Under the pieces are notes generated by a model. The model saw nothing but the letters and a program-made list of their open reading frames with translations, was not told where the DNA came from and did not search any database. This document shows, one piece after another, positions 36,679-45,560 of a stretch of 64,000 nt of DNA. The DNA comes from SVFI01 sp045643145 (lineage in GTDB: Bacteria > Bacillota > Clostridia > Lachnospirales > Lachnospiraceae), in the NCBI GenBank assembly GCA_045643145.1, contig JAZUKG010000101.1:1-64000 (forward strand), written 5' to 3'. How positions within the stretch are numbered: position 1 is the first letter of the stretch; each line of letters opens with the position of its first letter. The position numbers and the translations under genes were made by a program.

Positions 36679-36754
36679 GAGAAGAATTGCTATAAAGCAA
36701 TTCTTTTGATTGCTCTCCCGGACAGGCTCCACGACGCCGGGCCGCGGCAAATAA
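36679..36754. repeat. Dispersed intergenic element, copy 1
   Basis: Matches 55657-55731. Over the last 58 bp the two align without gaps with 46 identities by my count, including a shared 17-bp start (GCAATTCTTTTGATTGC) and end (GCGG-AAATAA). This copy also folds as AGAATTGC/GCAATTCT and CCCGG/CCGGG. It is GC-rich for its surroundings and lies beside the porB terminator. Confidence 0.7.
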
Positions 36755-36759
36755 AAAGA

Positions 36760-36790
36760 GGGAACCTACCATCGTTTTAGGTAAGTTCCC
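36760..36790 (-). terminator. por operon terminator
   Basis: GGGAAC-TACC pairs with GGTA-GTTCCC (one mismatch pair); the minus strand continues CTCTTTTTATTT. Confidence 0.85.
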
Positions 36791-36806
36791 ACTACTTTCT
36801 CTTTGA

Positions 36807-37754
36807 TTAGATTTCTGAGCAAAGGAATAAAAGTTCATTCCATCTCTTGTCTACTTCCTTCTGGAAGGCTTCGATTAAATACTCATTTTCAGGTTTAAAT
36901 AAATGTTTAAATCTGCCCTGCTTGATCAGGAAATCTTCGATTGGTAATTTCTTCTTTGGTTCATAGCTGAGGCTCCATTTACCGTCAATGACTTCAAAGA
37001 GTGGCCAATAACAGGTCTGAACAGCCAGGTTACAAATCTCAGGAAGATCCGGTGTATCATATCTCCATCCTCTAGGACATGGAGCCATGATATTCAAAAA
37101 TGCTGCTCCCGGTGTGTAAATAGCCTTTTCTGCCTTTTCGTATAAATCCTTCATATTTCCGATAAATGTAGTCTGTCCTACATATGGAATATGATGAGCT
37201 GCGATGATTTCAGCCAAATCTTTTCTGGCCTGTGGCTTACCATCAGAAACCTTACCTGAAGGAGTTGTGGTGGTATCTGCAAACTGTGGTGTTGCACTGG
37301 AACGCTGAATACCTGTGTTCATATAAGCACCGTTATCATAGCAGACATAAACCATATCATGTCCACGTTCCATAGCACCTGATAAAGACTGGAATCCGAT
37401 ATCATAAGTACCGCCGTCTCCACCGAATGTGATAAACTTGAATTCTTCTTTTACTTTACCTTTTTTTGCAAGTGCCTTGTAAGCAGTTTCTACACCACCC
37501 ATAGTAGCACCGGCATTTTCAAATGCATTATGAATATAGCTGTCTTCATATGCTGTATACGGATACATAAATGAAGATACTTCCAGACAACCGGTAGCAT
37601 TTCCGACTACTGCCTTGTCGCCCGGATGAAGTGCCTTTAATACATTTCTTACTGCGATAGTTCCGCCGCATCCTGCACACATACGATGTCCCGGTGCTAA
37701 ACGTTCCTGTCTTTCCTGTATTTCTTTAAACTGAAAAGTTTTCTTATTTTCCAC
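36807..37754 (-). CDS. porB: Pyruvate:ferredoxin oxidoreductase, beta subunit
   Basis: 315 residues, the thiamine-diphosphate subunit. HRMCAGCGGTIAVRN gives Cys ligands of a 4Fe-4S cluster, and the TPP motif runs from GGDGGTYDIG to YDNGAYMNTG. Last gene of porCDAB. The start is GTG (37752-37754) after AAGGAG. Pyruvate is the most likely substrate given PorA-like features of the alpha subunit; a branched-chain oxo acid is the alternative. Confidence 0.9.
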   Translation of the reverse strand: MENKKTFQFKEIQERQERLAPGHRMCAGCGGTIAVRNVLKALHPGDKAVVGNATGCLEVSSFMYPYTAYEDSYIHNAFENAGATMGGVETAYKALAKKGKVKEEFKFITFGGDGGTYDIGFQSLSGAMERGHDMVYVCYDNGAYMNTGIQRSSATPQFADTTTTPSGKVSDGKPQARKDLAEIIAAHHIPYVGQTTFIGNMKDLYEKAEKAIYTPGAAFLNIMAPCPRGWRYDTPDLPEICNLAVQTCYWPLFEVIDGKWSLSYEPKKKLPIEDFLIKQGRFKHLFKPENEYLIEAFQKEVDKRWNELLFLCSEI

Positions 37755-37771
37755 GATGATTCTCCTTCTTC

Positions 37772-38947
37772 CTATTCTCTAAGACCCATGTAACAATATT
37801 CCTCTTCCTGTGAAAGATCCAAAGTAAATAATCTTTCATATAAAGCACGAACATCTGCTGTTGTTACATCACGACCGGATAAACCATAAACTACCTTTAA
37901 TACATCAGCCTGGCTCTTTGCTCTAAAGAGTGCTGAAGAAAGTTCTGCTGCCAAAGGACCACCATTTGCACTATAGCTTTCGCAACGGTCCATAATAGCG
38001 ATTGCCTTGCAACCAGCTAAAGCCTTGGCCATTTCTACACCTGGGAATGGTCTGAAGACACGAACCTTTAACAGACCCACCTTGTGTCCTTCATTTCTCA
38101 TTTCATCAACAGCATCCTTGATTGTTCCGCAGGCAGAACCGATTGCTACGATTGCATATTCTGCATCTTCTAAACGATATTCTTCAAAGAAACCGTACTT
38201 TCTGCCGCTAATCTGTTCAAATTCCTTGGCAACATCTAAAATAACCTGCTTTGCATTTTCCATAGCTACTGCCTGAGCTTTTTTTGCTTCCATACAATAT
38301 GGAGAAACTGCATAAGGTCCGACTGCCATTTTTTCTGTTGGGTGAAGCAGATAATGCTCCGGTTCAAACTCACCAACAAATTTCTTTACTACATCATCCT
38401 CTAATACTTCAATGTTTTCTACCGCATGACTGGTAATGAAACCATCCTGACAAATCATAATCGGAAGTAAAACATCCTTGTGTTCACTGATTCGATATGC
38501 CTGAACAAAGTTATCATAGGCTTCCTGATTGTTTTCAGCATAAATCTGAATCCAACCCGAATCTCTGGCACCCATAGAATCTGAATGCTCACAGTTGATA
38601 TTGATAGGACCTGATAACGCTCTGTTAACAACGGCCATAGTAATCGGTAATCTGTTTGATGCAGCTACATATAAAACTTCCCACATGAGGGCAAGACCAC
38701 ATGAAGAAGTAGCTGTCATAGTTCTGGCTCCGGCAGCACTCGCTCCGATGGCAGCACTCATAGAACTATGTTCACTTTCTACAGGAATAAATTCTGTATC
38801 CATTTCGCCGTTTGCAATATAGTTTGCTACAAACTGCGGAAGCTCTGTAGAAGGTGTGATAGGGAATGCCGGCATAACGTCCGGATTAATCTGTTTCATA
38901 GCGAGGGCAACGGCTTCGTTTCCACTCATTCTGTCTTTCTTACTCAC
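37772..38947 (-). CDS. porA: Pyruvate:ferredoxin oxidoreductase, alpha subunit
   Basis: 391 residues. PAFPITPSTELPQF, the SEHSSMSAAIGASAAGAR block and RALSGPININCEHSDSMGARDSGWIQ are close to PorA of four-subunit enzymes as I know it from Thermotoga. The transketolase C-terminal part follows from about 260. It starts with GTG after GGAGG. It forms the active site with the beta subunit and passes electrons to ferredoxin through the delta subunit. Confidence 0.9.
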   Translation of the reverse strand: MSKKDRMSGNEAVALAMKQINPDVMPAFPITPSTELPQFVANYIANGEMDTEFIPVESEHSSMSAAIGASAAGARTMTATSSCGLALMWEVLYVAASNRLPITMAVVNRALSGPININCEHSDSMGARDSGWIQIYAENNQEAYDNFVQAYRISEHKDVLLPIMICQDGFITSHAVENIEVLEDDVVKKFVGEFEPEHYLLHPTEKMAVGPYAVSPYCMEAKKAQAVAMENAKQVILDVAKEFEQISGRKYGFFEEYRLEDAEYAIVAIGSACGTIKDAVDEMRNEGHKVGLLKVRVFRPFPGVEMAKALAGCKAIAIMDRCESYSANGGPLAAELSSALFRAKSQADVLKVVYGLSGRDVTTADVRALYERLFTLDLSQEEEYCYMGLRE

Positions 38948-38965
38948 TTTATCTTCCTCCCTATC

Positions 38966-39268
38966 CTACTGAATATCTTCCATTGAAATTGCATGGAACG
39001 GACATGCCTTAACGCAGATTCCGCATCCCTTACAATGATCTAAGTCAAAGTTTCCTCTTCTTCCGTCCTTTACAGGAATACAGCTGTCCGGACAATAAGG
39101 TACACAGAGAAGACAGTCTGTACATTTTTCGTGATCAAGGATAGGAGTCTGAGTTCTCCATTCACCGGTTTTAAAAAGTTTGCTGGTAGCAGGCTCATGA
39201 ATCTGTAATCCTGTTGTCAAATCCTGCCATTTTGTATTTTCATTAATATCTTTTGCTGAAAGTGCCAT
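38966..39268 (-). CDS. porD: Pyruvate:ferredoxin oxidoreductase, delta subunit (2x 4Fe-4S)
   Basis: 100 residues. Two ferredoxin motifs, CTDCLLCVPYCPDSC and CKGCGICVKACP, bind two 4Fe-4S clusters that carry electrons out of the complex. It lies between the gamma and alpha genes. GAAAGGA precedes the ATG. Confidence 0.93.
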   Translation of the reverse strand: MALSAKDINENTKWQDLTTGLQIHEPATSKLFKTGEWRTQTPILDHEKCTDCLLCVPYCPDSCIPVKDGRRGNFDLDHCKGCGICVKACPFHAISMEDIQ

Positions 39269-39315
39269 TTTATTTCCTTTCTATTTATAAGTCTGTATCT
39301 TTTCAAAATGTCCGA

Positions 39316-39891
39316 TTAAGAACGAACTGATTCCAGTGCCATCTTGAGAGCCTTCATATTACCTTCTAATACTTCCGGCTTCTTTGCAAATTTATGTTTC
39401 AGACTTTCTTCCATTTCCTGAAGGAACTTGTCATCATCCATAATACCTGCAACCTTAACAATACCTGCCAGCATCGGAGTATTTGGGAAATACTTTCCTA
39501 ATGCTTCAATCGAAATTGCTCTCGCATCCAAAGTATAAACCTTTCCTTCATATCCGTTTAAATACTTTTCTACAGCAGCCTTTGGCTGTCTGGTGTTAAT
39601 TAAGATAGCGCCCTCTTTCTTAAGTCCCTTTGTAACATCCACACTACCAAGCAGTGTTTCATCTACAACAACTACAAAGTCAGGCTCATAAATATTGGAA
39701 TGTACTCTGATTTCCTTGTCACTGATTCTGTCATATGCAGTGATTGGCGCACCCATACGTTCCGGGCCGTACTCAGGGAATCCCTGTACATGCTTTCCTA
39801 TATTAAATGCAATATCCGCCAACAATAATGCTGCCGTCTTAGCACCCTGGCCTCCGCGGCCGTGCCAACGAATCTCACATAATTCGTTCAT
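39316..39891 (-). CDS. porC: Pyruvate:ferredoxin oxidoreductase, gamma subunit
   Basis: 191 residues. EIRWHGRGGQGAKTAALLLA is the characteristic N-terminus of the gamma domain, and FPEYGPERMGAPITAYDRI follows. Two upstream in-frame starts exist, but GGAGG with seven-base spacing selects the ATG at 39891. First gene of the por operon. A hairpin, ATTGTTTA/TAAACAAT (about 39918-39939), lies just before its ribosome site. Confidence 0.92.
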   Translation of the reverse strand: MNELCEIRWHGRGGQGAKTAALLLADIAFNIGKHVQGFPEYGPERMGAPITAYDRISDKEIRVHSNIYEPDFVVVVDETLLGSVDVTKGLKKEGAILINTRQPKAAVEKYLNGYEGKVYTLDARAISIEALGKYFPNTPMLAGIVKVAGIMDDDKFLQEMEESLKHKFAKKPEVLEGNMKALKMALESVRS

Positions 39892-39980
39892 TTTTTGTCC
39901 TCCATTTCCTGTCTCCATTGTTTACAAATATAAACAATTACATTTAAGCTGCTTCTTCAAAAAAATCGTCACTATTCAGT

Positions 39981-40009
39981 ATTCTAATGCAAGAATTCTC
40001 GATTGTAAA
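39981..40009 (-). promoter_or_regulatory. Promoter of the por operon
   Basis: Minus-strand TTTACA (40004-40009) and TAGAAT (39981-39986) with 17-bp spacing, directly after the glycerate kinase stop. Confidence 0.65.
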
Positions 40010-40010
40010 G

Positions 40011-41117
40011 TCAAAAAATGCCTTTCCATACTTCATTACTCTTTTCCTGCAAGTATTTTCTGCCGTTTTTCATAGCCTCAGACAGCGCGATTCCTCTGCC
40101 GATTTCTACTGCCTGAATACCATTTTGTAAAAGTTTTGAGGCAGGAAGTTCACAAATTCCGCAAAAGGCAATGATCGGTTTTTGCCCGCTTCTTCTCTTG
40201 ATTCCGGACAATACCTTTCCCATCAGAGACTGCTCATCCAGCTTTCCTTCTCCGGTCACTACCATTTCACAATTATCTAAAAGACTGTCAAACTGATACA
40301 AATCCAAAATAACATCTATTCCGCTTTGAAGCTTTGCATTTAAAAAAGCCACGCAGCCCATACCGGCGCCGCCCGCTGCTCCGCCGCCTTTTATCACAAG
40401 GAAATCCCGGTCCATCGTTTCCTCTAAAAGCTTGGCTAAGTGATGCAGACCAGAATCAAGCATCGGAAGCTCCTCTGCTTTCGCACCCTTTTGAGGACCA
40501 TATACATAAGCTGCTCCGTTTGGACCGCATACCGTATTTTCCACATCGCACATCACGAGAAATGTACTTTCTTTTATTCTCTCGTCCATCTGTTCAAAAC
40601 TGATCTGACAGATATCAGATAACGTTCCTCCATCCGGAACAAAACTTTCCTTTTTCTCATTCAGAAAAACGACTCCGAGTGCTGCTGCCATCCCACAGGC
40701 TCCGTCGGTCGTCGCACTGCCTCCCAGGCACAAAATAAAATCTCTCGCACCTTGATCAAGGGCTGCTTTAATCACCTGTCCAAAACCATAGGAAGTCGCC
40801 TTTGTCGCCTGAAAACTGTCCTGCTTGGTAATACCGCTGGACTGTGCAAATTCTACAATGGCTTTTCCATCCTCACAGATGGCATAACAGGCTTTGGTAT
40901 CCTTCCATTCCGGGGACTTCACATCCACTTCATATCTCTTTCCCTTTATCGCAGAAAGCAGGCAGTCAATACTGCCCTCACCACCATCCGCAATCGGAAT
41001 ACAAATCGGTTCAAAATCCGTATATTTTTTTACATCCCCGGCAATTATTTCTGCCACTTCTTTTGCTGACATACTTCCTTTAAAGCTGTCAGGCGCAATC
41101 AATACTGTTTTTTTCAT
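40011..41117 (-). CDS. glxK: Glycerate kinase (GarK/GlxK family)
   Basis: 368 residues. The N-terminus KTVLIAPDSFKGSMSAKEVA, the segment PIADGGEGS, the Gly-rich KGGGAAGGAGMG and VTGEGKLDEQS are hallmarks of the family that phosphorylates D-glycerate to 2-phosphoglycerate. The frame extends 21 codons further upstream through a hairpin, but GGAGATATAT places the start at 41117. Only 66 bp follow the YhhN gene. Confidence 0.93.
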   Translation of the reverse strand: MKKTVLIAPDSFKGSMSAKEVAEIIAGDVKKYTDFEPICIPIADGGEGSIDCLLSAIKGKRYEVDVKSPEWKDTKACYAICEDGKAIVEFAQSSGITKQDSFQATKATSYGFGQVIKAALDQGARDFILCLGGSATTDGACGMAAALGVVFLNEKKESFVPDGGTLSDICQISFEQMDERIKESTFLVMCDVENTVCGPNGAAYVYGPQKGAKAEELPMLDSGLHHLAKLLEETMDRDFLVIKGGGAAGGAGMGCVAFLNAKLQSGIDVILDLYQFDSLLDNCEMVVTGEGKLDEQSLMGKVLSGIKRRSGQKPIIAFCGICELPASKLLQNGIQAVEIGRGIALSEAMKNGRKYLQEKSNEVWKGIF

Positions 41118-41150
41118 ATATATCTCCATCTCAAATCGGTACATATAAAT

Positions 41151-41173
41151 GTCCCGATTGAAACAATCGGGAC
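41151..41173 (-). repeat. Leader hairpin, CGATTG family (copy before glxK)
   Basis: GTCCCGATTG pairs perfectly over 10 bp with CAATCGGGAC around AAA, between the YhhN gene and glxK, 34 bases before the start. A T-run is absent on the minus strand, so it is unlikely to terminate. Confidence 0.6.
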
Positions 41174-41183
41174 AAAACACTCA

Positions 41184-41873
41184 CTATCCTACCAGTTGGA
41201 TACAACCTGCAATCAATAACTGTCCTACATAATATGCTAACAGATTAATTGCACGAAGCGGCTTAATTTTCTGGCCAAAGGAATAATAAATCATAATAAA
41301 ATCACTGACTACAAATAAAAATGCTCCCAGCAAAAATACCAATGAAAGGTTGGAAAGTCCTTTGGAACAAACCAGATTTACTGAACTTGAAAACATTGCA
41401 ACTACAATAATCAAATATACATATCCGAAAATTTTAAGCCCCTTTGACGGTGCTGTAATTTTCTTCATAAGCGGCGGAATGGCCACCACCGACAAAACCA
41501 GTGTCAATAAAAGCGTAATATAAAGCCTGCTTTCTGCTTCCCCCAGCAAAAAGGCAATGTACAAAAAGTGTCCTGCCAGAAAGGCCAGAATACCGACTGC
41601 AAAAATCCGATTAGATTTTGCTCCTTCGTACAAATTTCTCATATTAAGAAAGATATCGCCCAACATGCCGAGTACCAAACCGATTATAATCAAAATTCCC
41701 ACATTGGTCGGATGATCGACATAGCATATCACTCCTAATAATACAAAGAAAAAAGACGCTATCCCCTTCAAAAGCGTTGCTTTTTTCATTTCGCCTGCAT
41801 ATTCGCTTTTTATAAAGCAAACATCCACGCCAAGACCTATCAGCGAAATCATCGCCATCACCATAGGCATCAT
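41184..41873 (-). CDS. YhhN-family membrane protein (lysoplasmalogenase-like)
   Basis: 229 residues with about eight short membrane helices. The conserved LGMLGDIFL, LAGHFLYIAF and a late FVVSDFIMI give the Asp/His pattern of the YhhN/TMEM86 family, some members of which hydrolyse the vinyl-ether bond of lysoplasmalogens. Plasmalogens occur in anaerobic Clostridia, so this activity is plausible but not shown. GGAGG precedes the ATG. Confidence 0.8.
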   Translation of the reverse strand: MMPMVMAMISLIGLGVDVCFIKSEYAGEMKKATLLKGIASFFFVLLGVICYVDHPTNVGILIIIGLVLGMLGDIFLNMRNLYEGAKSNRIFAVGILAFLAGHFLYIAFLLGEAESRLYITLLLTLVLSVVAIPPLMKKITAPSKGLKIFGYVYLIIVVAMFSSSVNLVCSKGLSNLSLVFLLGAFLFVVSDFIMIYYSFGQKIKPLRAINLLAYYVGQLLIAGCIQLVG

Positions 41874-41929
41874 GTTTCATTTCCTCCTTTTTCCCTTTTT
41901 ATGTATTGTCTCGATGGTATCTAATACCC

Positions 41930-42382
41930 CTATTCATTCTGAATGATTGCATAGATTTTGCTTTCTGCCTCCACTGTGCTTTCACTCGCCTTCTTTTCCA
42001 GCTCCTCAATATGTCTCTTGGTCGTCGGATAAGTCGTTAAATCCTTGTATATAAAGTAGGCGGCACTCAAAAAAAGAAAACCTGCCAAGACTGAAGAAAA
42101 GACCACAGACAAACCAATAAGCGGAAGTGCCTTAATGATGGTTGCTCCCGTTCCTATCAAGGATACGATGGTTCTCAGATACGATAAATGTGTCTGTTCG
42201 ACTGCCAGTTTGCTGTTGGTAAATGCCAGCTCCGTACGATATTTGGACAAATTGGTACGCTCGAGTGCCATTTGATTCTGATTATATGCGAGTGCCTTTT
42301 TCTTGGTCACAGTTTCAGGAATATCTCTCGGATCAGCTGATTCAATTTCCGATTTGAATTTATTCACACCGCGTCTGCTCAT
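41930..42382 (-). CDS. DUF202 (YidH-like) membrane protein
   Basis: 150 residues. After a charged N-terminus of about 40 residues comes the DUF202 pattern: ALERTNLSKYRTELAFTNSKLAVEQTHLSYLRTIVSLIG, with two membrane helices (about 75-120) and a charged C-terminal helix. ERT-x-L and YLRT are the family landmarks. Function unknown. GGAGT precedes the ATG at 42382; an ATG six codons upstream lacks a site. It follows the TPM/zinc-ribbon pair. Confidence 0.75.
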   Translation of the reverse strand: MSRRGVNKFKSEIESADPRDIPETVTKKKALAYNQNQMALERTNLSKYRTELAFTNSKLAVEQTHLSYLRTIVSLIGTGATIIKALPLIGLSVVFSSVLAGFLFLSAAYFIYKDLTTYPTTKRHIEELEKKASESTVEAESKIYAIIQNE

Positions 42383-42474
42383 ACTCCATCCTCTTTTCAT
42401 TCAAAATGCTTTATGTCCTATTATTTTACCTTAAATAAACCAAACTGGGTAGTCTATTTTGCATATGCAATCTG

Positions 42475-44358
42475 CTAAAATTTCCTTCCATGCCCGGTAT
42501 GTGTCGTTCCGGAATGTCCTGTGTAACTCGACTTATAACTCGAACTATGACTGCCTGACGAAGAAGAATAGCTGCTCGATGTATTTTTCGGTGGAATATA
42601 AACTCGTTTCAATGTTCGATAAAGGAAGGTTTCACTCAATTTCTGAGCCTTTGTATTCTTTCGGTCCAGATAAGAATATGCGGATGTCTGCGTACTAACC
42701 GTTCTCATGCTGTCTTCTGCACGGGACAAGGCAGCACCTCCATATACCAGTCCGATGAGAGCTGAAAGAATGGTAATCATCGTCCAATATATTCTGTTTC
42801 GCGGTACCCTGCCGGTTTTCAGATAATGTAAAAGGCGCCTTTGCGCATCAAAAAGACGACCATATCCGCCATCGGCAGCACTCGCATTATTTTCAATTCT
42901 GGATAAAAACTTATTTGGAATTCGATCCTTCATATCTCCGTACAGATACACATTGAGATATTTTACTTGATCCATTCCGCTATTTTCGATACTGAAAAGA
43001 ACCGCATCCTTTTCATACCCCATGCCTGCCATATATAGGTTGTTGTACCTGACATTATTTAGTCCCAGCTTGTCATGCGTCGTATGAAAATATGCATTCA
43101 CTCCATAATTATCTTTTAAGTACCGGGCTTTTTCTTTCAATGTCTCTACTTGTTCTGCAGAAAGCAGTCCCCACTCATCTACCACAATCTCTGCATCCGG
43201 ATTATAGTAATCCGAATTTTCCAAATCCTTTTCATACCAAAATGGAGGTCTGGCAATACCAACTGTATAGACGCTGTAAACATCTTCAATCCAGTCAGAC
43301 AATGCTTTGTCATAGTCACCGGTTGCCAGCGTCTCATACAAAAAATCATCGAGACGATTGGCCACGCCCTGTCTCATCAAATCTCTGGTCAAAGACCCTG
43401 TCTCCGCTGTCCAGCCGCCGCGCTCCTCGGGATTCATATCCAGAAACAATACCATACCTTCATGTTCTTCTCCGATTCCATACCCGTTAAAATCATAAAA
43501 ATCAGCAGCATACATATCATCACCGAGTCCATAATTGCTGACATCCGTAACAATGACGATATCTTTTCCCGTCTCATCTGAAATCTCTGCGATTCTGGCT
43601 TTCATTACCTCTTCGCATTCATCTGAAATAATGCCGGCATAGTCCACAACCCTTGGCATATCTTCATCAAAGTAAACATAGGCTTCATCTAAATTTTTCG
43701 GAAACCATTCCGGTCTTTCTTGACCTTTTCCACAGCGCTCAAAATCACCATTTTGCGGCGACACAATATCCTCCTGTGGTGCTGCCATCTTGAGATCTTC
43801 TACTTTGATATCTTCTTCCTCGGCTTCAGCCTTATTCCTAAGCGTCTCCAGTCCGCTTCGAATCAGCTCCTGACAGCCATAAACCACACCATACACTCCG
43901 TTGTTTTCACGAAGCGAAGGAACCTTTTCAACAATATAGTCCAGATACTGCCTAGGGAATACATCCTTGGCATTTCCCATCGGCTGAATAAAAAGCTCCT
44001 GCGTATCTTCTATATAAAGACACATAAATCCGTCCTGAGTTTCGCCATATCCAAAATCACAGCTTTGATACAGCCCCTTGGCAAACGCCTCCATAGTATC
44101 GTCTTTTAGACGTTCCTTTGGAATCGTAGCAATCGCCACATCGAGCTGATATTTTTCCAGACAATCCGTACTCACCAGGTCCAGACTGTAAATCTCATCC
44201 TTTGTCAGAGAATCTGTAATATCCATGATGCGAGAAAATTCCCGGCTCCATAAATCAGACTCCGTCGTTTCTGATACCTCAGTAGCTCGGATTTGCGGCG
44301 GCAATATGAAGCAAACCAGGAGGAGCATACAAAAAACATATATTTTAACTTTTCTCAT
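42475..44358 (-). CDS. Exported membrane protein with repeated TPM domains
   Basis: 627 residues. A signal peptide (about 1-25) is followed by about three TPM-like alpha/beta units: about 35-175, about 235-375 (VVDYAGIISDECEEVMKARI, KDIVIVTDVSNYG), and about 385-500 (VVDEWGLLSAEQVETLKEKA, NAYFHTTHD). A membrane helix near 525-545 leads to a Ser/Gly/His-rich tail ending GHGRKF. TPM domains link to photosystem repair in plants and often sit in envelope-stress loci in bacteria. Five bases after the zinc-ribbon gene, so a two-gene unit. Confidence 0.8.
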   Translation of the reverse strand: MRKVKIYVFCMLLLVCFILPPQIRATEVSETTESDLWSREFSRIMDITDSLTKDEIYSLDLVSTDCLEKYQLDVAIATIPKERLKDDTMEAFAKGLYQSCDFGYGETQDGFMCLYIEDTQELFIQPMGNAKDVFPRQYLDYIVEKVPSLRENNGVYGVVYGCQELIRSGLETLRNKAEAEEEDIKVEDLKMAAPQEDIVSPQNGDFERCGKGQERPEWFPKNLDEAYVYFDEDMPRVVDYAGIISDECEEVMKARIAEISDETGKDIVIVTDVSNYGLGDDMYAADFYDFNGYGIGEEHEGMVLFLDMNPEERGGWTAETGSLTRDLMRQGVANRLDDFLYETLATGDYDKALSDWIEDVYSVYTVGIARPPFWYEKDLENSDYYNPDAEIVVDEWGLLSAEQVETLKEKARYLKDNYGVNAYFHTTHDKLGLNNVRYNNLYMAGMGYEKDAVLFSIENSGMDQVKYLNVYLYGDMKDRIPNKFLSRIENNASAADGGYGRLFDAQRRLLHYLKTGRVPRNRIYWTMITILSALIGLVYGGAALSRAEDSMRTVSTQTSAYSYLDRKNTKAQKLSETFLYRTLKRVYIPPKNTSSSYSSSSGSHSSSYKSSYTGHSGTTHTGHGRKF

Positions 44359-44362
44359 AGTA

Positions 44363-45436
44363 TCAGCCTCCCAAAAAATACTTCAATACGAAAATCCCTA
44401 ATATACCACATGCTACCGGTATAAAATGTTTCAAAAAGTATACTCTTCTCATTGTTTGAAAATTCGGCAGATTACCCACGATTTTGCCGCTCTGACCATT
44501 AACTGCAAATTTATAATCTTTGTTTAAATATTTTAGCTGAAATAAATAAACCGGAAACAGATTATACTGTGCAGTCAAATCCGTTTTTAGTTTTCCGCCT
44601 GAGCGTTTTACCTTATCATAAGCTCCGGCCTGTGATGCCAGAATCGAATTTGTCGTATTTTCAATACGGCGTTTGGCCCGGCTTTCAATATCCTCTGACG
44701 GTGTATCAAATCGGTCCGCAGTATAACCGGCCAAATATGCGATATCAAACGGTTTTAGCTGCGACATACTAAAGGGCTCCAGGGAATCCATCAAATCATC
44801 TGATATACGTTTGCTGGCATCCACCGGCACATCCTGAAAGGCTGCATGTACGCCGCACTTTACATCATAATATGCTGTATCTGTAACCAAATAATCATTT
44901 TCCTTATAATGGGTAGCTTTTGTAGCGACATATTCCGCTTCTCCGTCCACACTTCCGGAAAAAAGCCAAAACGGAACATAAACACCACTTACTCCCGACA
45001 TTGCAGCCTGTGAAAAGAAATTTTTCGGAAGCAGTTTTTTATCCCGGTAAAACTCACTTAACAGTCCCGGCAGTTCATCTGCAGATATTTTAAACGGCAA
45101 AATACCGTTTGGTCTCAAATTTCCGCTCACCTTATCAGACAACACAATATGATTCCTGCAATAAGGGCATGTCATACTAAACTGCTCCGGTGGGGCAATC
45201 AGCTCTGCACCGCAGCTTTCACAATTGTAAATCGGAAGCTTCTCAGCATCCGGTTGTTCATAGCCTTTTCTAAAATCCTCAAATTTGAAATCTTCCAGGA
45301 TGCCTTCTGCTTCCACCCTGTTCATATCAAAGGCAAAAACCGAATCACAAAAATCACAAACTAACATTTGCGTTTTCGGATCAAAATGTGTTACCCCTCC
45401 GCACTTGGGACATTTCTGCTCTAATATCGAACTCAT
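44363..45436 (-). CDS. Zinc-ribbon protein with C-terminal membrane helix
   Basis: 357 residues. Two Cys-x-x-Cys ribbons open the protein: CPKCGG...CDFCDS (about 9-32) and CESCGA...CPYCRN (about 72-95). A long alpha/beta region lies between, followed by one C-terminal membrane helix (about 330-352). AAAGGA with six-base spacing sets the ATG at 45436. The paired TPM gene follows immediately. The pattern matches zinc-ribbon partners of TPM proteins, possible adaptors at the membrane; function not established. Confidence 0.75.
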   Translation of the reverse strand: MSSILEQKCPKCGGVTHFDPKTQMLVCDFCDSVFAFDMNRVEAEGILEDFKFEDFRKGYEQPDAEKLPIYNCESCGAELIAPPEQFSMTCPYCRNHIVLSDKVSGNLRPNGILPFKISADELPGLLSEFYRDKKLLPKNFFSQAAMSGVSGVYVPFWLFSGSVDGEAEYVATKATHYKENDYLVTDTAYYDVKCGVHAAFQDVPVDASKRISDDLMDSLEPFSMSQLKPFDIAYLAGYTADRFDTPSEDIESRAKRRIENTTNSILASQAGAYDKVKRSGGKLKTDLTAQYNLFPVYLFQLKYLNKDYKFAVNGQSGKIVGNLPNFQTMRRVYFLKHFIPVACGILGIFVLKYFLGG

Positions 45437-45517
45437 AACTTTTCCTTTCATAGTCCTCTTTACACTTTTTCCGATTACCGGCTAACCGGGGCAAAAGGCC
45501 ACGGTATATTAACACAA

Positions 45518-45549
45518 AAAAGATATGGTATTAGTATACCATATCTTTT
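45518..45549 (-). terminator. Terminator of the surface-protein gene
   Basis: AAAAGATATGGTAT pairs perfectly with ATACCATATCTTTT, followed on the minus strand by TTTTTTGTG. The same 13-base arm recurs at 48768-48780, in the terminator before this gene. Confidence 0.9.
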
Positions 45550-45560
45550 CATGGTTAAGC

